Below, in pieces: positions 49,945-62,343 of a DNA stretch of 64,000 nucleotides. Source of the stretch: Pseudeuparius sepicola. Its lineage: Eukaryota; Arthropoda; Insecta; Coleoptera; Anthribidae. A program made the position numbers and the translations under genes. The DNA is taken from the NCBI GenBank assembly GCA_963920635.1, contig OY987305.1, positions 816,001 to 880,000 of the forward strand, written 5' to 3'. Every line of letters starts with the position of its first letter. Position 1 is the stretch's first letter. The notes below the pieces were generated by a model. The model was not told the origin of the DNA. It did no database searches and saw only the letters and a list, made by a program, of their open reading frames with translations.

Positions 49945-51530
49945 CTTTATCTACGCCCTTGGAACAATCCAGAGAACATGAATTTCCGGATCATTATATA
50001 TTAGCTAGCTTTGATGTCGTTAGTCTTTTTACTAATGTCCCTGTTGACAAATCATTGAATATTTTACGCAGAAAGTTAGAAATTGATCAGACTTTAGTGG
50101 AAAGGGCAAATTTGAATATAGATGCAATATTAGAACTAACAACACTCTGTGTTAAAACCACTTATTTTCAACTAGAAAATGAATTTTACCAGCAGGAATT
50201 TGGAATGGCTATGGGGTCTCCTTTATCACCATTCATAAGCAATTTATTCATGGAAGATTTTGAACAAAATGAATTGACTAGATATGTTCACCAACCTAAT
50301 GTTTGGTGGAGATATGTAGATGACATATTTGTTATATGGGAACATGGCGTAGATGACTTAAATTCATTATTAAATTTTATAAACTTCTATTAAGTTTACC
50401 TTAGAAATTGAAAATAATAATCAATTACCTTTCTTAGATGTTTCTATACTGAAATCAGATAGTATAGAAACTAGTGTCTATAGAAAACCAACACATACTA
50501 ATAGATATCTCCATTTTAATTCCAATCATTATATTAGTGTTAAAAAAGGAGTAATTAAAAGTTTGTATGACAGGGCTAAAGAGATTTGTTCTAATCACAC
50601 AAAATTTGAGGAGGAAATTAAACATATAAAACATGTTCTTGAGACGAATAGTTATCCTACTGAATTTATTGAGCAAGTTTTTCAGGATTGCCAACAAAAT
50701 AACAATGCTAATAGAATTAGAGAAATAAATCTGGTGGACCGACCAGTAAATTTAATTATTCCTTATATTCCTGGACTATCAGATAAGCTATAAAACGCAT
50801 AGGCAATAGTTTTAATATCAGAACAGTATTTAAAATCAAAAATACATTAAGATCGATGCTAGTTAAAACGAAACCATTTAATGAGGTACAAAGTTCAAAA
50901 AATTGCATTTATAAAATTCCTTGCGAATGTGGAAAGTTCTATGTTGGGGAGACTTGTAGGCCATTTAACGTTCGTTTAAAAGAACATAAAAATTATATCA
51001 GGCAAAATCAAATTTCGAAGTCGAAAATATGTGAACACTCTTTTAATAACAATCATAGGATTTTGTGGGATAGTTCCAAACCAATTCTCAAAGAAGAAGT
51101 AGGAAATAGACGAAAAATTAAAGAATCTGCATTTATTCTAGGAAATACAGACAACTGTGTTGCTGAATGTTCAGTGGAATTCAGTAAAATATTATTGCCA
51201 CTTATTCAAAGAGAAATTTGTATAAATAATTAGGTAGAACACGGGGTACAATATCAGACAGGTGGCTAGGCTATTGTTTCTGTTGTCATGACATTTTAAC
51301 CTGAAATTTAGTAATCTGTCATTTCACTTTGACATGACAAGATCTTTGAGAAAGGAGGAAGATTTATTCTCCGAAAGCTCAGGAAACAAATTTGTTGAAG
51401 ATATTTTTTGAGTTACAAGTTCAAAGTTTAGTTCATTTACTGTTAAGAATTTATTAATTTTCCAGGCAACTTGAAAAAGTTGTCTTCTAACCAGTTTGGT
51501 GGCGAAAAAGCCAATTAAGATTCAATGGAG
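49945..51530 (+). pseudogene. Penelope-like retroelement: reverse transcriptase 3' half plus GIY-YIG endonuclease
   Basis: The open frame 49959-50393 carries reverse-transcriptase motifs FDVVSLFTNVP, GMAMGSPLSP and the catalytic YVDD (50313-50324). After a frameshift near 50390 the text continues in another frame (50400-50790, including QDCQQNNNANRIREINLVDR), meets stops at 50791-50810, and resumes at 50856-51233 with a GIY-YIG endonuclease (KIPCECGKFYVGETCRPFNV, then RLKEH). This RT plus GIY-YIG order is diagnostic of Penelope-like elements, which copy RNA by target-primed reverse transcription. The 5' half is missing and the reading is broken, so this copy is dead. The terminal non-coding region runs to about 51530 and is shared with the copies at 53286-54520. 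Confidence 0.88.
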
Positions 51531-51533
51531 TAG

Positions 51534-51645
51534 ATAATTATCTTTAAAAATATGGTTGTTGTCTATCAAATGAGTAGCGTATGCTGAATTTGTTTTTTTA
51601 TTGTCAGAATCTCTTTCAGTCAACAACCATATTTTCATGGATAAT
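51534..51645. repeat. Hairpin with 15-bp perfect stem
   Basis: AAATATGGTTGTTG at 51548-51561 is mirrored by CAACAACCATATTT near 51621-51634, with weaker pairing outside and a loop of about 60 nt. It starts right after the Penelope-like element. Confidence 0.5.
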
Positions 51646-51876
51646 TTTCCTATTTACACATTGAAAATAAAAGAAGTTATCTTTAGTAGATTACAATATT
51701 AATGCCCTTTTTGAGGCAATTATGTATAATATTTAGGATGTAGGCAATTATCTTAATTCCTAGCAATTTCAACAAAGACCATTATTAAAACACTAATTAT
51801 GTGCCTTTTATTACACCTATTTGCCTAAAATCCTTATAAGGTGAAAGATTCATTTGTCGTTTGGCAGTATAGTAGT

Positions 51877-52254
51877 ATGGCTTCCAGTTCATGTTTTATA
51901 CCAAGACCCTCGAACCAGGTTTGCAAAAGCCATTTTCCTGCAAGAGAAAAAGCTATAGTTTTAAATGTTCACGATGCACTGGTACATCAGCAGCCCTCTA
52001 GCACTGTTCGCAAGATAGTTGTGGAATGTTCGAATATGACTGGAGTTGGAGAGGCAACCATTTATAGATTTCTGAAAGAAAGAAGGATCACAGGTGAAGT
52101 TATAAAAGAAAAAAACAGGGAAGGAGCCAACGCAAATCGACAGCGATGTAAGTATGCCATAAGAAGGATAGTTCACAAGTTTTATTTCAAAAAAGAGCGA
52201 CCAACATTAAATAAAATCTTACAAGCTGTAAATGAAGACAACGACTTGCCCTAA
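51877..52254 (+). pseudogene. Tc1/mariner-like transposase, N-terminal DNA-binding fragment
   Basis: From the ATG at 51877 the peptide has the pattern of the DNA-binding part of an insect DDE transposase family: REKAIVLNVHDAL, then a helix-turn-helix stretch GVGEATIYRFLKERR, a basic linker, and RRIVHKFYFKKERPTLNKIL followed by NEDNDLP. The frame stops at 52254, where family members go on to a second helix-turn-helix and the DDE catalytic domain; none of that was found downstream. It is a 5' fragment, unrelated in sequence detail to the remnant at 28432-28691 but with the same layout. Confidence 0.65.
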
Positions 52255-53265
52255 GTGAGAAGAACCGCATTATGGACAATCCATTAAGGACATGAATTTT
52301 ATTTTTATTTTTCTCACCTGTACCTTAATCCAAACAAACCATTTTACAACCGGCCCTCCGCCTATGGCTTATAATTTCCTTTATTAGCATTTTATTGCCT
52401 ATTGTTATTTGGACATTACGGGGTGCGCCCAAGGAAGAACGCAGATAAATAGGTACATTGAACAAATGGCAAAGCTTTTTGTCGGACTCAGGTAAGTAGT
52501 CTCTTGAATTTATAATGACGGTAGCGTGCTATCAATTCCTTTTGGAATACACTATAGAGAGTTTGAATCTCGGATATGGACTGAGCGTATTAGACTTTAC
52601 ACTTTCCACTTTTATTAAGCAAGTTCATTCTAATGGCTCAAGTGTCTCGAAGTTTGTTTCACACTTGGCAAGTTCTATCACTCCGCTCCGCTCACATTAC
52701 TCGAACGGGTCAGATGGAACCAACATTTAAAAGATACCTTCATGTATTTTGTTGCAATTTTCATTTTATTTATAATTTTTACAACTTTAAATCGAAAAAG
52801 ATCCGTAAATCGACCAGAACCAAAAAAATCTTCTAGAATAGTCCTCTATGCCCGTTAAACGTGAATAAATAACATTGAAGGTCTCAAAGACCGAGCTTTG
52901 GGCATATTAATGGATGTGTTTTAATCTCGTTTTATTGCTCTTGGCACCTCATTTCAATGGAATAAAGCGTCGTTTGAAACCTACTTGTGCAAATACCGAG
53001 AGAATATCAAACCTCAGCTATTCTGCCGAGATTTCAATAATAAGGGACGACTTTTATTACCTCTTTTTCACATATTAAATCATCTCGCCTCTCATTGGTG
53101 GAGGAGTTTATAACCCGCTAATGATACGCAGAAATGTCAGGTATGCGGGTGTCCGCCATTGGTCGAATTCAAACAAGTTCCGCACAGCCGACTAGACAGA
53201 ATGCCGTGCTCTATTTCGTAGCATTGCTGGAGTTCTGAACGGTTCATTTACGGACAATTATTACA
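52255..53265. other. Gene-free stretch
   Basis: No gene is seen. It separates the transposase fragment from the next Penelope-like insertion. Confidence 0.35.
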
Positions 53266-54564
53266 AAAATAATAATGGCATCCGTTGAATTTTAATTGGG
53301 TTTTTCGCCACCAAACTGGTTAAAAGACAACTTTTTCAAGTTGCCTGGAAAATTAATAAATTCTTAACGCAGTAAATGAACTAAATTTTGAACTTGTAAC
53401 TCAAAAAATATCCTCAACAAATTTGATTCCTGAACTTTCGGAGAATAAATCTTCCTCCTTTCTCAAAGATCATGTCACGTCAAAGTGAAATGACAGATTA
53501 ATAAGAAACAATAGCCTAGCCACCTGTCTGATATTGTACCCTGTGTTCTACCTAATTATTTATACTAACTTCTCTTTGAATAAGTGGCAATAATATTTTA
53601 CTGAATTTCACTGAACATTCAGCAACACAGTTGTCTGTATTTCCTAGAATAAATGCCGATTCTTTATTTCTTCGTCTACTTCCTACTTCTTCTTTGAGAA
53701 TTGGTTTGGAACTATCCCACAAAATCCTATAAGAGTGTTCACATATTTTCGACTTCGAAATTTGATTTTGCCTGATATAATTTTTATGTTCTTTTAAACG
53801 AACGTTAAATGGCCTACAAGTCTCCCCAACATAGAACTTTCCACTTTGTACCTCATTAAATGGTTTCGTTTTTTTTTAAGATCGATGCTATTTAAAACGA
53901 ATCCATTTAAGGAGGTACAAAGTGGAAAGTTCTATGTTGGGGAGACTTGTAGGCCATTTAACGTTCGTTTAAAAGAACATAAAAATTATAACAGGCAAAA
54001 TCAAATTTCGAAGTCGAAAATACGTGAACACTCTTTTAATAACAATCATAGGATTTTGTGGGATAGTTCCAAACCAATTCTCAAAGAAGTAGGAAGTAGA
54101 CGAAAAATTAAAGAATCAGCATTTATTCTAGGAAATACAGACAACTGTGTTGCTGAATGTTCAGTGGAATTCAGTAAAATATTATTGCCACTTATTCAAA
54201 GAGAAGTTAGTATAAATAATTAGGTAGAACACAGGGTACAATATGAGACAGGTGGCTAGGCTATTGTTTCTGTTGACATGACATTTTAACCTGAAATTTA
54301 TTAATCTGTCACTTCACTTTGACGTGACATGATCTTTGAGAAAGGAGAAAGATATATATTCTCCGAAAGCTCAGGAAACAAATTTGTTGAAGATATTTTC
54401 CGAGTTACAAGTTCAAAGTTTAGTTCGTTTACTGTTAAGAATTTATTAATTTTCCAGGCAACTTGAAAAAGTTGTCTTTTAACCAGTTTGGTGGCGAAAA
54501 ACCCAATTAAAATTCAATGAATCTGTTTACGCCACAAATAAGTTTTTGAAAATAATAATGGCAT
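53266..54564. mobile_element. Foldback Penelope-like insertion flanked by 16-bp direct repeats
   Basis: Two copies of the Penelope-like 3' end meet head to head at about 53872-53878: a minus-oriented arm (53286-53872) and a plus-oriented arm (53878 to about 54520). The plus arm encodes most of the GIY-YIG endonuclease (about 53925-54223, with YVGETCRPFNVRLKEH). AAAATAATAATGGCAT occurs at both sides (53266-53281 and 54549-54564) and is a likely target-site duplication, so the inverted pair was probably inserted as one unit. Confidence 0.8.
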
Positions 54565-56798
54565 TTTAAATGGGACTTCCCCATTGCGTTTAAACGCGAT
54601 TCATAAGTTATATTTTGAACAGCAAAGAAAATTCTGTACGTAATACTATAGTTGTTCACACCGTCAAGAAGTTTGCTTTAACCCGATGCATCTTTATGTA
54701 TAGATGATTAAAGTGGGAAGGCTGTAATATATCGGTTCCCGCTACATGAAAACACAATTAAGTTCATAGATCAATGCTGTTGGCCATTACTAGTTTTGGT
54801 CCGGCTAAATCCTTTTATAAGTAAAGTAAGTACAGTGTCCTCCAAAAAGTTTGCACCATAGGCGGGACATTTTTAATTAATGTTTTATTTTGAAATTTAA
54901 TTTTGGGGTTACCTTTTGCTTGAAAAAAGATGAAAAAATGACCAACTCAAACGTGGTCACGTGACTTCCGTTACCCAAAAATTGGTTTATTTGTTAAAAT
55001 ATCAAAATGTTTTACCTGAAAAAGTTGTTTCTTTTTCAATTTTACCTAAGTGTGCCAAATTTGAACTCTCAAATAAAAGATTTAGTTTTTTGCCAATTTT
55101 TGATATTCATGAAATTTCTCAAAATTTTAAAAACTTGTGATTTCCTAAAACTATTTTATATTACTAGCTTTATCATTCTATTAACTTTTTATTACTAATT
55201 ACCGATAAAAATAGGTATTTCTCAAAAGAAAATGATATTAACGCTTTAAAATTCTGTTGTTTGCTGCAAAGTTGATGTACCGTCTAGCATTTAATAATAA
55301 TAATAATAATTCTCACCCTCACAATACTCCAAACTAGGAATACCCCAGAAGCAAATACATTCTTGTGCGGGGGAGGGGGGCAATTACTATTATTTTATCT
55401 TCGTTGCCATTTGCGGGTATAAATTTAGTTGCATTACGTTTTCCAGTTCTAAATTGATGCCAAAATAATAACAAATTAAATTAGCAAGTATTGAAATTTC
55501 CAAAGCATTCCTGATTTTTAATTGAAAATAAACAATTCAATTCTCCCAACTTTAAGGCCCTGTAGAAATGTTAGTAGGGGAAGCAAAATTAATAAAACTT
55601 GGGACATTGGGATTTCAGGGGGTACTGAATAAAGCCACGTTGTCAGATTTCCGATAAAAAATCTCTATAGCATTTTCCAAAAAATCGCATCGAAAAAAAT
55701 CGTGGCAGGCCGAGGAATATCTATATGCAAATGGATTTTTAAGGTTATGATAATAAAATGTCAAAAATTAAATAAAAATAACACGAGGTAATTAGTTTAC
55801 ATTGTCACATATTAAATTCAGGTTTTCCTATTTTGTAATGCATAATAAATAGTTTTTTGATAAACTTGTATGTCGTATATATGCTTTGAGATACTTATAT
55901 TTACAAAATATTCTAAATCGTATCAAAAAACTGGAAACCTTGAATGTGCCAACAATAACATCTTTTTAAAATCATAAAACAAAACAAGTTGCCTTTGGTA
56001 ATGTATCTCTTCCTATATATCGTTGTTAATATCAGTCTTTTTTTGCGTTCTTTTCTAAAATGGTAACCCTGATCTTACTGTAAGTTTTATAAGAAATATA
56101 TTTTACTTATTCTATGACTCCATTTTTCGTTAAACGAAGAAATATTTTTTTACATAATACTCGTATCTAGCTATGTGCTGCATATCGTTACATTCGGATT
56201 TTTTAAACCTGGAAATTAATACTACTTATTTCAGCCAAATTCAACTTAGAAGTGTCTAAATTAAAAAAGTTTGATTCGAATGTTTTTAACGTTTAGCCTT
56301 AACATTCTAGAGAGTTATTTTACAAAAATGCCCACTAAATCGCAGGATATCGAATTTCTTTCTAAAGAAAGAATGTATCCTAAAACTCCGGACTTAAAAT
56401 GTCTAGGGAAATTGACATGGCTGATTAATAAAAGAAGATAGATGAGAAAGTTTAGAGACGTTTAAAAAAGGATAGAACATCACTTTCTTAAAGAAATGTT
56501 GTAAATGAAAATCTCGAACTTTGCAGGAGGGCTTCGCATTTGCGTAATCAATACCATTAGTAAGCCTACTATTAGTTAGCACCAATAAAGACAAAACCGC
56601 TGCATTAAAGGAGTTTCGCTTGTGTGCATAATGCACCTACTTGGATTTATACCTCAGATAGCGTCAGCACTAATTTATGTTTTATAATGTAAACATCGTA
56701 CTACGTTATGCAACAGCTTGGCCACCCGGCCACAGACTCGGTGAATTTATAGTACACGTTTAGTTAACGTCATTTTTGTCTTTATTTTCATTTAATTG
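54565..56798. other. Gene-free AT-rich stretch
   Basis: It contains an AAT microsatellite near 55292-55310 followed by TTCTCACCCTCACAATACTC, shared with 34459-34478. The region below 56798 would be the gag side of the minus-strand LTR element, but no gag-like ORF survives. Confidence 0.4.
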
Positions 56799-56817
56799 GG
56801 CCCCACGTTGGGCGCCA
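56799..56817 (-). other. Gypsy-type primer-binding site complementary to tRNA-Lys
   Basis: On the minus strand TGGCGCCCAACGTGGGGCC matches over 18 bases the complement of the insect tRNA-Lys 3' end including CCA. Gypsy/errantivirus-type LTR retrotransposons use this site to prime minus-strand DNA. The 5' LTR should lie just above 56817 (about 56820-56950), although its boundaries were not resolved. Confidence 0.75.
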
Positions 56818-58569
56818 ATTTTAAAATGTAAGTTCTGCCCAGAAAACGAACTTCGTTATAAACTAAAAGGGAATTATTTATTTAAAGTCGTAGTTCGACA
56901 CTCTTCTAACCTGCACTACGGTTATAGAGGGTGATTGGTTAGGTATATTTTCAGTTTCTTTGTAACTTTTCAGGATTAAGAAAAAAGTTTAAATTGAAAA
57001 GTTGTTTGAAATTAAATAGAGCGTAATTTTGTGAAAAAATCACGAAACGGACGTGTTTCATCCAATTCAACCCGAGCAAAAAGTAAAATTAAATTTCATC
57101 TGGGTTTATTTTAGCGATTGGAAATGGCGTTAATGGCGTCTCAGATGAGGGGAGGCCGTCAGCGTACCGCAAGTACTAAATCCACTCGAAACATTTACTT
57201 GGGCGGGCCCCCTGAGTGGTTATTTAAAAATCCATCTCCGTTTCAAGCGTAGTCAAGTGCGTCAGGGCTGCATTTAAATGTAAAGCGGGTCGTTTAAATT
57301 TTGGTAATATAAAAGGCAGAAACGTCAATAGATGACATGCACATCGTCGGAGCCTGATTTATTATGCATTCGCGGGTTTCGGGATGTTTTAAACCGGAGC
57401 AGATCGGGGAAAATTCCGCTATAGATAATTCTTTCGGTTAGGGAAGATTTGGAATATTTCATCCGTCAAGATTCACATTAAAAAATACGAGGAAGGTCAG
57501 GCATAGTTGATATTGACCGACCAGGTTGGTTAGGATAGATTAATTTTAAGTTCAGATCAGTTTATGGGATGTTTCTAATGCATACAATTTTGTGCATTCG
57601 TTTTGGAGTGCATCTGACATCTGACAACTGCGCGAAAAAAACAGACAGAATGTGGACCTACGAGTATCGTTTTGTGGGATTTGCTACAGTCCAATGTTCT
57701 TGATACGATTCGAGAACCTGGTATATAAATTGTCGAATTGTAGGTATGCCACGTTCAATTAAGTTGGTGATATTTGGCGTAGGGACCTGCGCCCAGAAAT
57801 GTAGTTCGGACCTAAATGACTGGCGAAGTGATTAAATTTAGATCTAAAACCGACAGCGGGTTTCTCGGTTCGTCCGGAAACGGGTATTTTATTTAATTTA
57901 GGGCGTTTTGAAACGATTACTTAGCGGAAATGTTTCGAACTGTTGTAGAAATAAGAAAAGGCCCAACGGGACGTCTCAATAGACGGGTCTGCTGGCAATT
58001 TGGCATTGAAAAAGAGGCCGAAGTTTCGCCCTAGCGCTATCCTTGTTTGTCAGCGTAGCCAAAGTAATATTTATTCTAAAATCGAGCAATTCTTTTGCCT
58101 GGCCATAAAATATCAGCGCGCCTGGCAACAGGGACGTACTCGATCGCAAAAGTGTATTTACGCGGTTTTATCTTGTTGTTTTCAGCTATTTAGACACTGC
58201 CACAAATAATTGTATCGATGTTTTGAACCATTTTAATTAAGCCAATAATTTTTTTCCGAAATATTTTGATGTAAACAACTGTAAAACTAAAATTAAATAA
58301 AGGTCGTGCCTGAGTGCGGCTCTGGCGAATATCTCAACGCACGTGCTCTTGTTTACGCCAGGCGTAAGAGTTACTCGATTTTAGTATAGCTATATTCACT
58401 GTGAATAGTTCGCTATTTATTCTCACAAGTTTTGTGAGTAGTTGTGAAAATATTTATGAATCCTACTGTTAGGTGGTAAATATCTTTTCTTCGTCTTTCT
58501 GTGGTAAACAAAACAGCAAATGGTAACAACAAATAGTGGCTTAAAAAATCTATGAGGTTGCTCAAAATT
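56818..58569. other. Gene-free stretch
   Basis: The first 100-150 bp may be the decayed LTR that belongs to the primer-binding site. The rest (57100-58200) is of moderate GC without repeat matches in the window, and no gene is recognised. Confidence 0.35.
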
Positions 58570-58643
58570 GTTGTCTATAATTAGTTGCAGAACAACTTAG
58601 GTATAAATATACCTAAGTTGTTCTGCAATTAATTATAGACAAC
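58570..58643. repeat. Nearly perfect 36-bp-arm palindrome
   Basis: GTTGTCTATAATTAGTTGCA and AGAACAACTTAGGTATA are mirrored at 58608-58643 with one mismatch and a 2-bp centre. Confidence 0.92.
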
Positions 58644-58720
58644 TAGTACATTATTTACTAATTTTATACATTTGTACTAGTTTTACCTAATAGCTATCAT
58701 CAGACCTAAAAATTAGCTAA
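58630..58720 (-). ncRNA. Hammerhead-ribozyme-like motif (degraded)
   Basis: On the minus strand CTGATGA (58703-58697) is followed by AGCTATTAGG, then AAAACTAGTACA, a loop, and TGTACTAGTT. This gives the order conserved core, stem II position, stem III (ACTAGTACA with TGTACTAGT), then UU at the cleavage position. The GAAA box reads TAAA and stem II is poor, so activity is doubtful. Penelope-like elements are known to carry hammerhead motifs. Confidence 0.25.
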
Positions 58721-58992
58721 GTATAAGAAGAAATTATATAAAAATAAATTGAATATTACCTTATAAAAGAATATTTTTCAAAATATATTTTTAAGACGTC
58801 AATACAAAATATAACATTGGCATATACAGTGTGTTTCACTTTTTTATATGTAAGAAGTTTTGTCTAAAACAACAACACAATTTCCTTTATCTGCTTTTGT
58901 CAAGATTAAGTTATTATCTAAATTTATTCAATATTGAACAAGATTGATATCTAACAAGTTCTTTATTTGGAATGTTAGTTGTTTCTTATATA

Positions 58993-59809
58993 CAGGATGA
59001 TTTTTTAGGACTACCACCCCGATTTTCTCGCTTATTTTGCGCCCTACAAAAAAAGCGTTAAAAATAAAAATGTGGCAATTTTGGACAGCTAAGTGGAGCT
59101 GCAAAAGAAATCGGCATCCATATCCAACTTGTCGCGCAATTTTAAAAAAACCTCAAATTGAGCAAAACGATTAATAGCAGTGTAATGTTTATTTTAAGAT
59201 ACAGAGAAAAACTTTTATATTGAAAATTGATGGCACTAAGAAGCTTTATGCAACTGGGTACTGAGATAGTTTCAGAAAATTACACAGGGTCTTCGGCTCT
59301 CCTGAGGCTATGCATCATTTTGTTTATTTCTTATTAAGCGATTTTCTCGCTTATTTTAGGCCGCACAAAAAATGCGTAAGAAAACAAAATATGGAAATTT
59401 TGGCCAGCGAGGCGACGCTAAAAAAGAAATGGGCCTCCATGCCCAACTTTTCGCGCTGTACTAAAAAACTTAATATCGACAAAAATGTTCATGGTCTCAA
59501 GAGAGCCGAAGATCCTGTGTAATTTGCTGAAACTATCTGAGCACCCGGATGGATAAAGCTTCTCATTACCATCAATTTTCATTAAAAAAGTTTTCCTCTG
59601 TCTCTTAAAATAAACATTCCACGGCTATTAATAGTTTTGCTCAATTTGAGGTTTTTTAAATATTGCGCGACAAGTTGGCCATGGATGCCGATTTCTTTTG
59701 CAGCACCATTTAGCTGCCAAAATTGCAACATTTTTGTTTCTTACGCTTTTTTTGTAGGGCGCGAAATAAGCGAGAAAATCGCAGTGGCAGTCCTAAAAAA
59801 ATCATCCTG
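58993..59809. mobile_element. Palindromic foldback element of about 817 bp
   Basis: The ends CAGGATGATTTTTTAGGACT and AGTCCTAAAAAAATCATCCTG are inverted, and the two arms (58993-59300 and about 59500-59809) match inward through TTTCTCGCTTATTTTGCGCC, AAAGAAATCGGCATCCAT and TTTTAAGATACAGAG. The centre (about 59330-59460) contains a further diverged copy of the end region. No clear target duplication and no coding capacity. Confidence 0.8.
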
Positions 59810-59888
59810 GATATTCTGTTAGGTAAGTATTATTTATAATTTCTTTATATTAAATTAAATTTTAAACCTAGATTTTATAAATTTTTTT

Positions 59889-59918
59889 CTGATGATAGCT
59901 ATTTAGCCGAAACTAGTA
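59889..59918 (+). ncRNA. Hammerhead-like core (CTGATGA ... GCCGAAAC)
   Basis: CTGATGATAGCTATTTAGCC is followed by GAAACTAGTA. GCTA and TAGC can pair as stem II and GAAAC is intact, but stems I and III are not evident here. It is the inverted partner of the motif at 58697-58703. Confidence 0.25.
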
Positions 59919-62343
59919 ACCTATAAGAAACATTCCGAAGTTGTTTTGCGATTTTGAATTTTTCATAGTACTGATTTAAATAATGACTTATTCAACACTA
60001 TCATAAATATTGCAAGGATAGCGCTATTGTCATTTTATTACGGCGACAACGTTACAGCGATGTTACGGCGATTGCGCAACATTGCAATAATGTGGCAACA
60101 ACGTTGCCGCTTGCTCCCAATCTAGCTGTTATTACATTGTTACGCGAGCCGAGGCTCTTTCGGCGTTTGCGTGACATCACAGGAACCCCCGTTAATGGCC
60201 ATGTTGATGTGTGAACACAGGCCGCAATAGACCGATTTTCAAATCCTTTTCGCCCGTCGCCGGAGGATCGCTTACAGCTTCCCGTTCGGCTATGCTACTA
60301 TCTCCGAATTAAACCTGGGAGGTGAGTTAAGACCTCAATAATGGCGGGTTTTTTGGTAGTTACTACAGACCGGGTATTTACACTTACGAAATCGAGTTTG
60401 AACAACGCTAATATTCTGTATCTAGACTCCCAGATAAATAACCAAGGATAGAGGGAGGAAAAGCATCAAAATGCACACGTTTGTTGTCAACCAACATATA
60501 ACGGACATTTACCAAAGTAAACAAACATTAGGTACCTGAGAAATATCAGTTTGGCCACATACCACATAATTTCTGCATCTCATTGTATACAAAATCAGTC
60601 ACTATTATCCTAAATGTTAATAAATAGTTATAAATGAACAAAAAACACTTGAAAACACGAAAAATACACACGCAAACATTCAGACAAAATGAAACACTAA
60701 GGTAAACAACATACACATTATTCCATTTATTTTAAAAACACCGATCGTTTGTTTGTTTGATTGTTCATTTGATTGATTTTGTATTTGTTAATATTTTTTA
60801 GCGAGAATTCCACGCCTCCCAACATGAACCAATGAAATGAGATAATTTTTGAAATATTAACCAATTAGGTGATGATTTCCGCGGTGGTATTTTCCCTGAA
60901 ATCCTACTCTCTTATTTAAGTCCTAGTGATACGCTAAACCAATATTGTGGTAGCTAAAACTGATATCCCGATAATTTCTTCACAATTCAAATTTAATATA
61001 ACAATTCTACTGTGGGGAGATATTTTTTGAATTTTTTTTTACAGAAATAAAAAATCTTATGTTGGCTTCACTTTAAGCGATTTGTTATCTTTCTATTCTG
61101 GACATTATTCTAATACGGCTGAAAATGCAGGTAATAAAAGAACTGAAAGATTTTCCGTGGGAATTCATAAATGTTGAATCGTCCGGTTCATTTTTTGTTC
61201 GAATTAAAATCTAGTTTGTTTAAAATGCGACCCAGGTAATTGTCATGTTATCAAAAACCGTTTTAAAGGCTCATGCATATTATTTCAGGGGCGCGCGTAT
61301 TCACTAATCTCAAATCGATACTTTCATGAAATATTAATATGTATTTAATATTAGTAATTAGTAATAACGATCTCAAAAATTCGCTGTGCACGCCTAGTTA
61401 TATAAAACAATTTTAATTCTGGTGTAATAATTTTATACCAATGTGCAATTTAAAATACATCACACGCCGATAAACAACTATATGACATCAATTAGAAGAG
61501 TCGGGAGTAGTCCACTTTTTTATTTTTTGCTGCTTAGTGTGCTTGATACGGACCTGTCCTTTGGATTTTATTGGACGTTGAAAAATCTGCCTTTTTTTAG
61601 TGCAAAATTGTCACCATCAACTATATTATTCAAAAGTACGAAACTTGGTGAGCACGTATTCGAACTGTATTAATATTTCATAGCTGTTAAATTTTAAAAC
61701 TGTGGATACCGAAAATATAGGTCAAGTCATCCCACGGCACCCATACAACATGCTATACAAACTATAATCAAAATATATTTGACTAAGGGATAAAAAGTTT
61801 CGGCTTACGCCTGTGGTTGCACAGAATGCAATAAGTTGAAGTTACCGTAGGATTTTTTTGTAAAATTAACGCAACACATCTGACACCGAAATATTAATGC
61901 TGTAGATAACAGTTTAAAGTAGAAAATATTATCTAGGGTCAATTTTTGCTGGGATTTCGTGTTTATATATTTCTAATAAGATATCTATATAAAAATATCA
62001 ATTCAGGCACATCAAAATGAATGACATTAAAACGAAAATAATATTTGACACATAATTAAAAATCTGGGTGGTTCTAAATGCAATAATTTAACTTTGTTCT
62101 AAAATATGAAAATAACAAAGAAACTGCATCAATGTTTTCATAAAATATACACTTATCAAGGACAGAAATTCGTATTTGGAACATTACTCGCGATTAGTGC
62201 ATTTTTTGCAGCAGCTACTTGTCTTTGAATGTTTTCAATGTCTCACATAACAAAAGTTTTAGTCTAAAACGTCAAATCCAAAATAAATAGTGCCGATTTA
62301 ACCGCTTAAAGACGAAACGTAGATGGATTTGACGCCTTTACAC
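59919..62343. other. Gene-free stretch
   Basis: 60041-60110 is a cluster of variants of GCAACGTTGC with a rough 10-11 nt spacing. The rest shows no gene or repeat structure. Confidence 0.35.
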
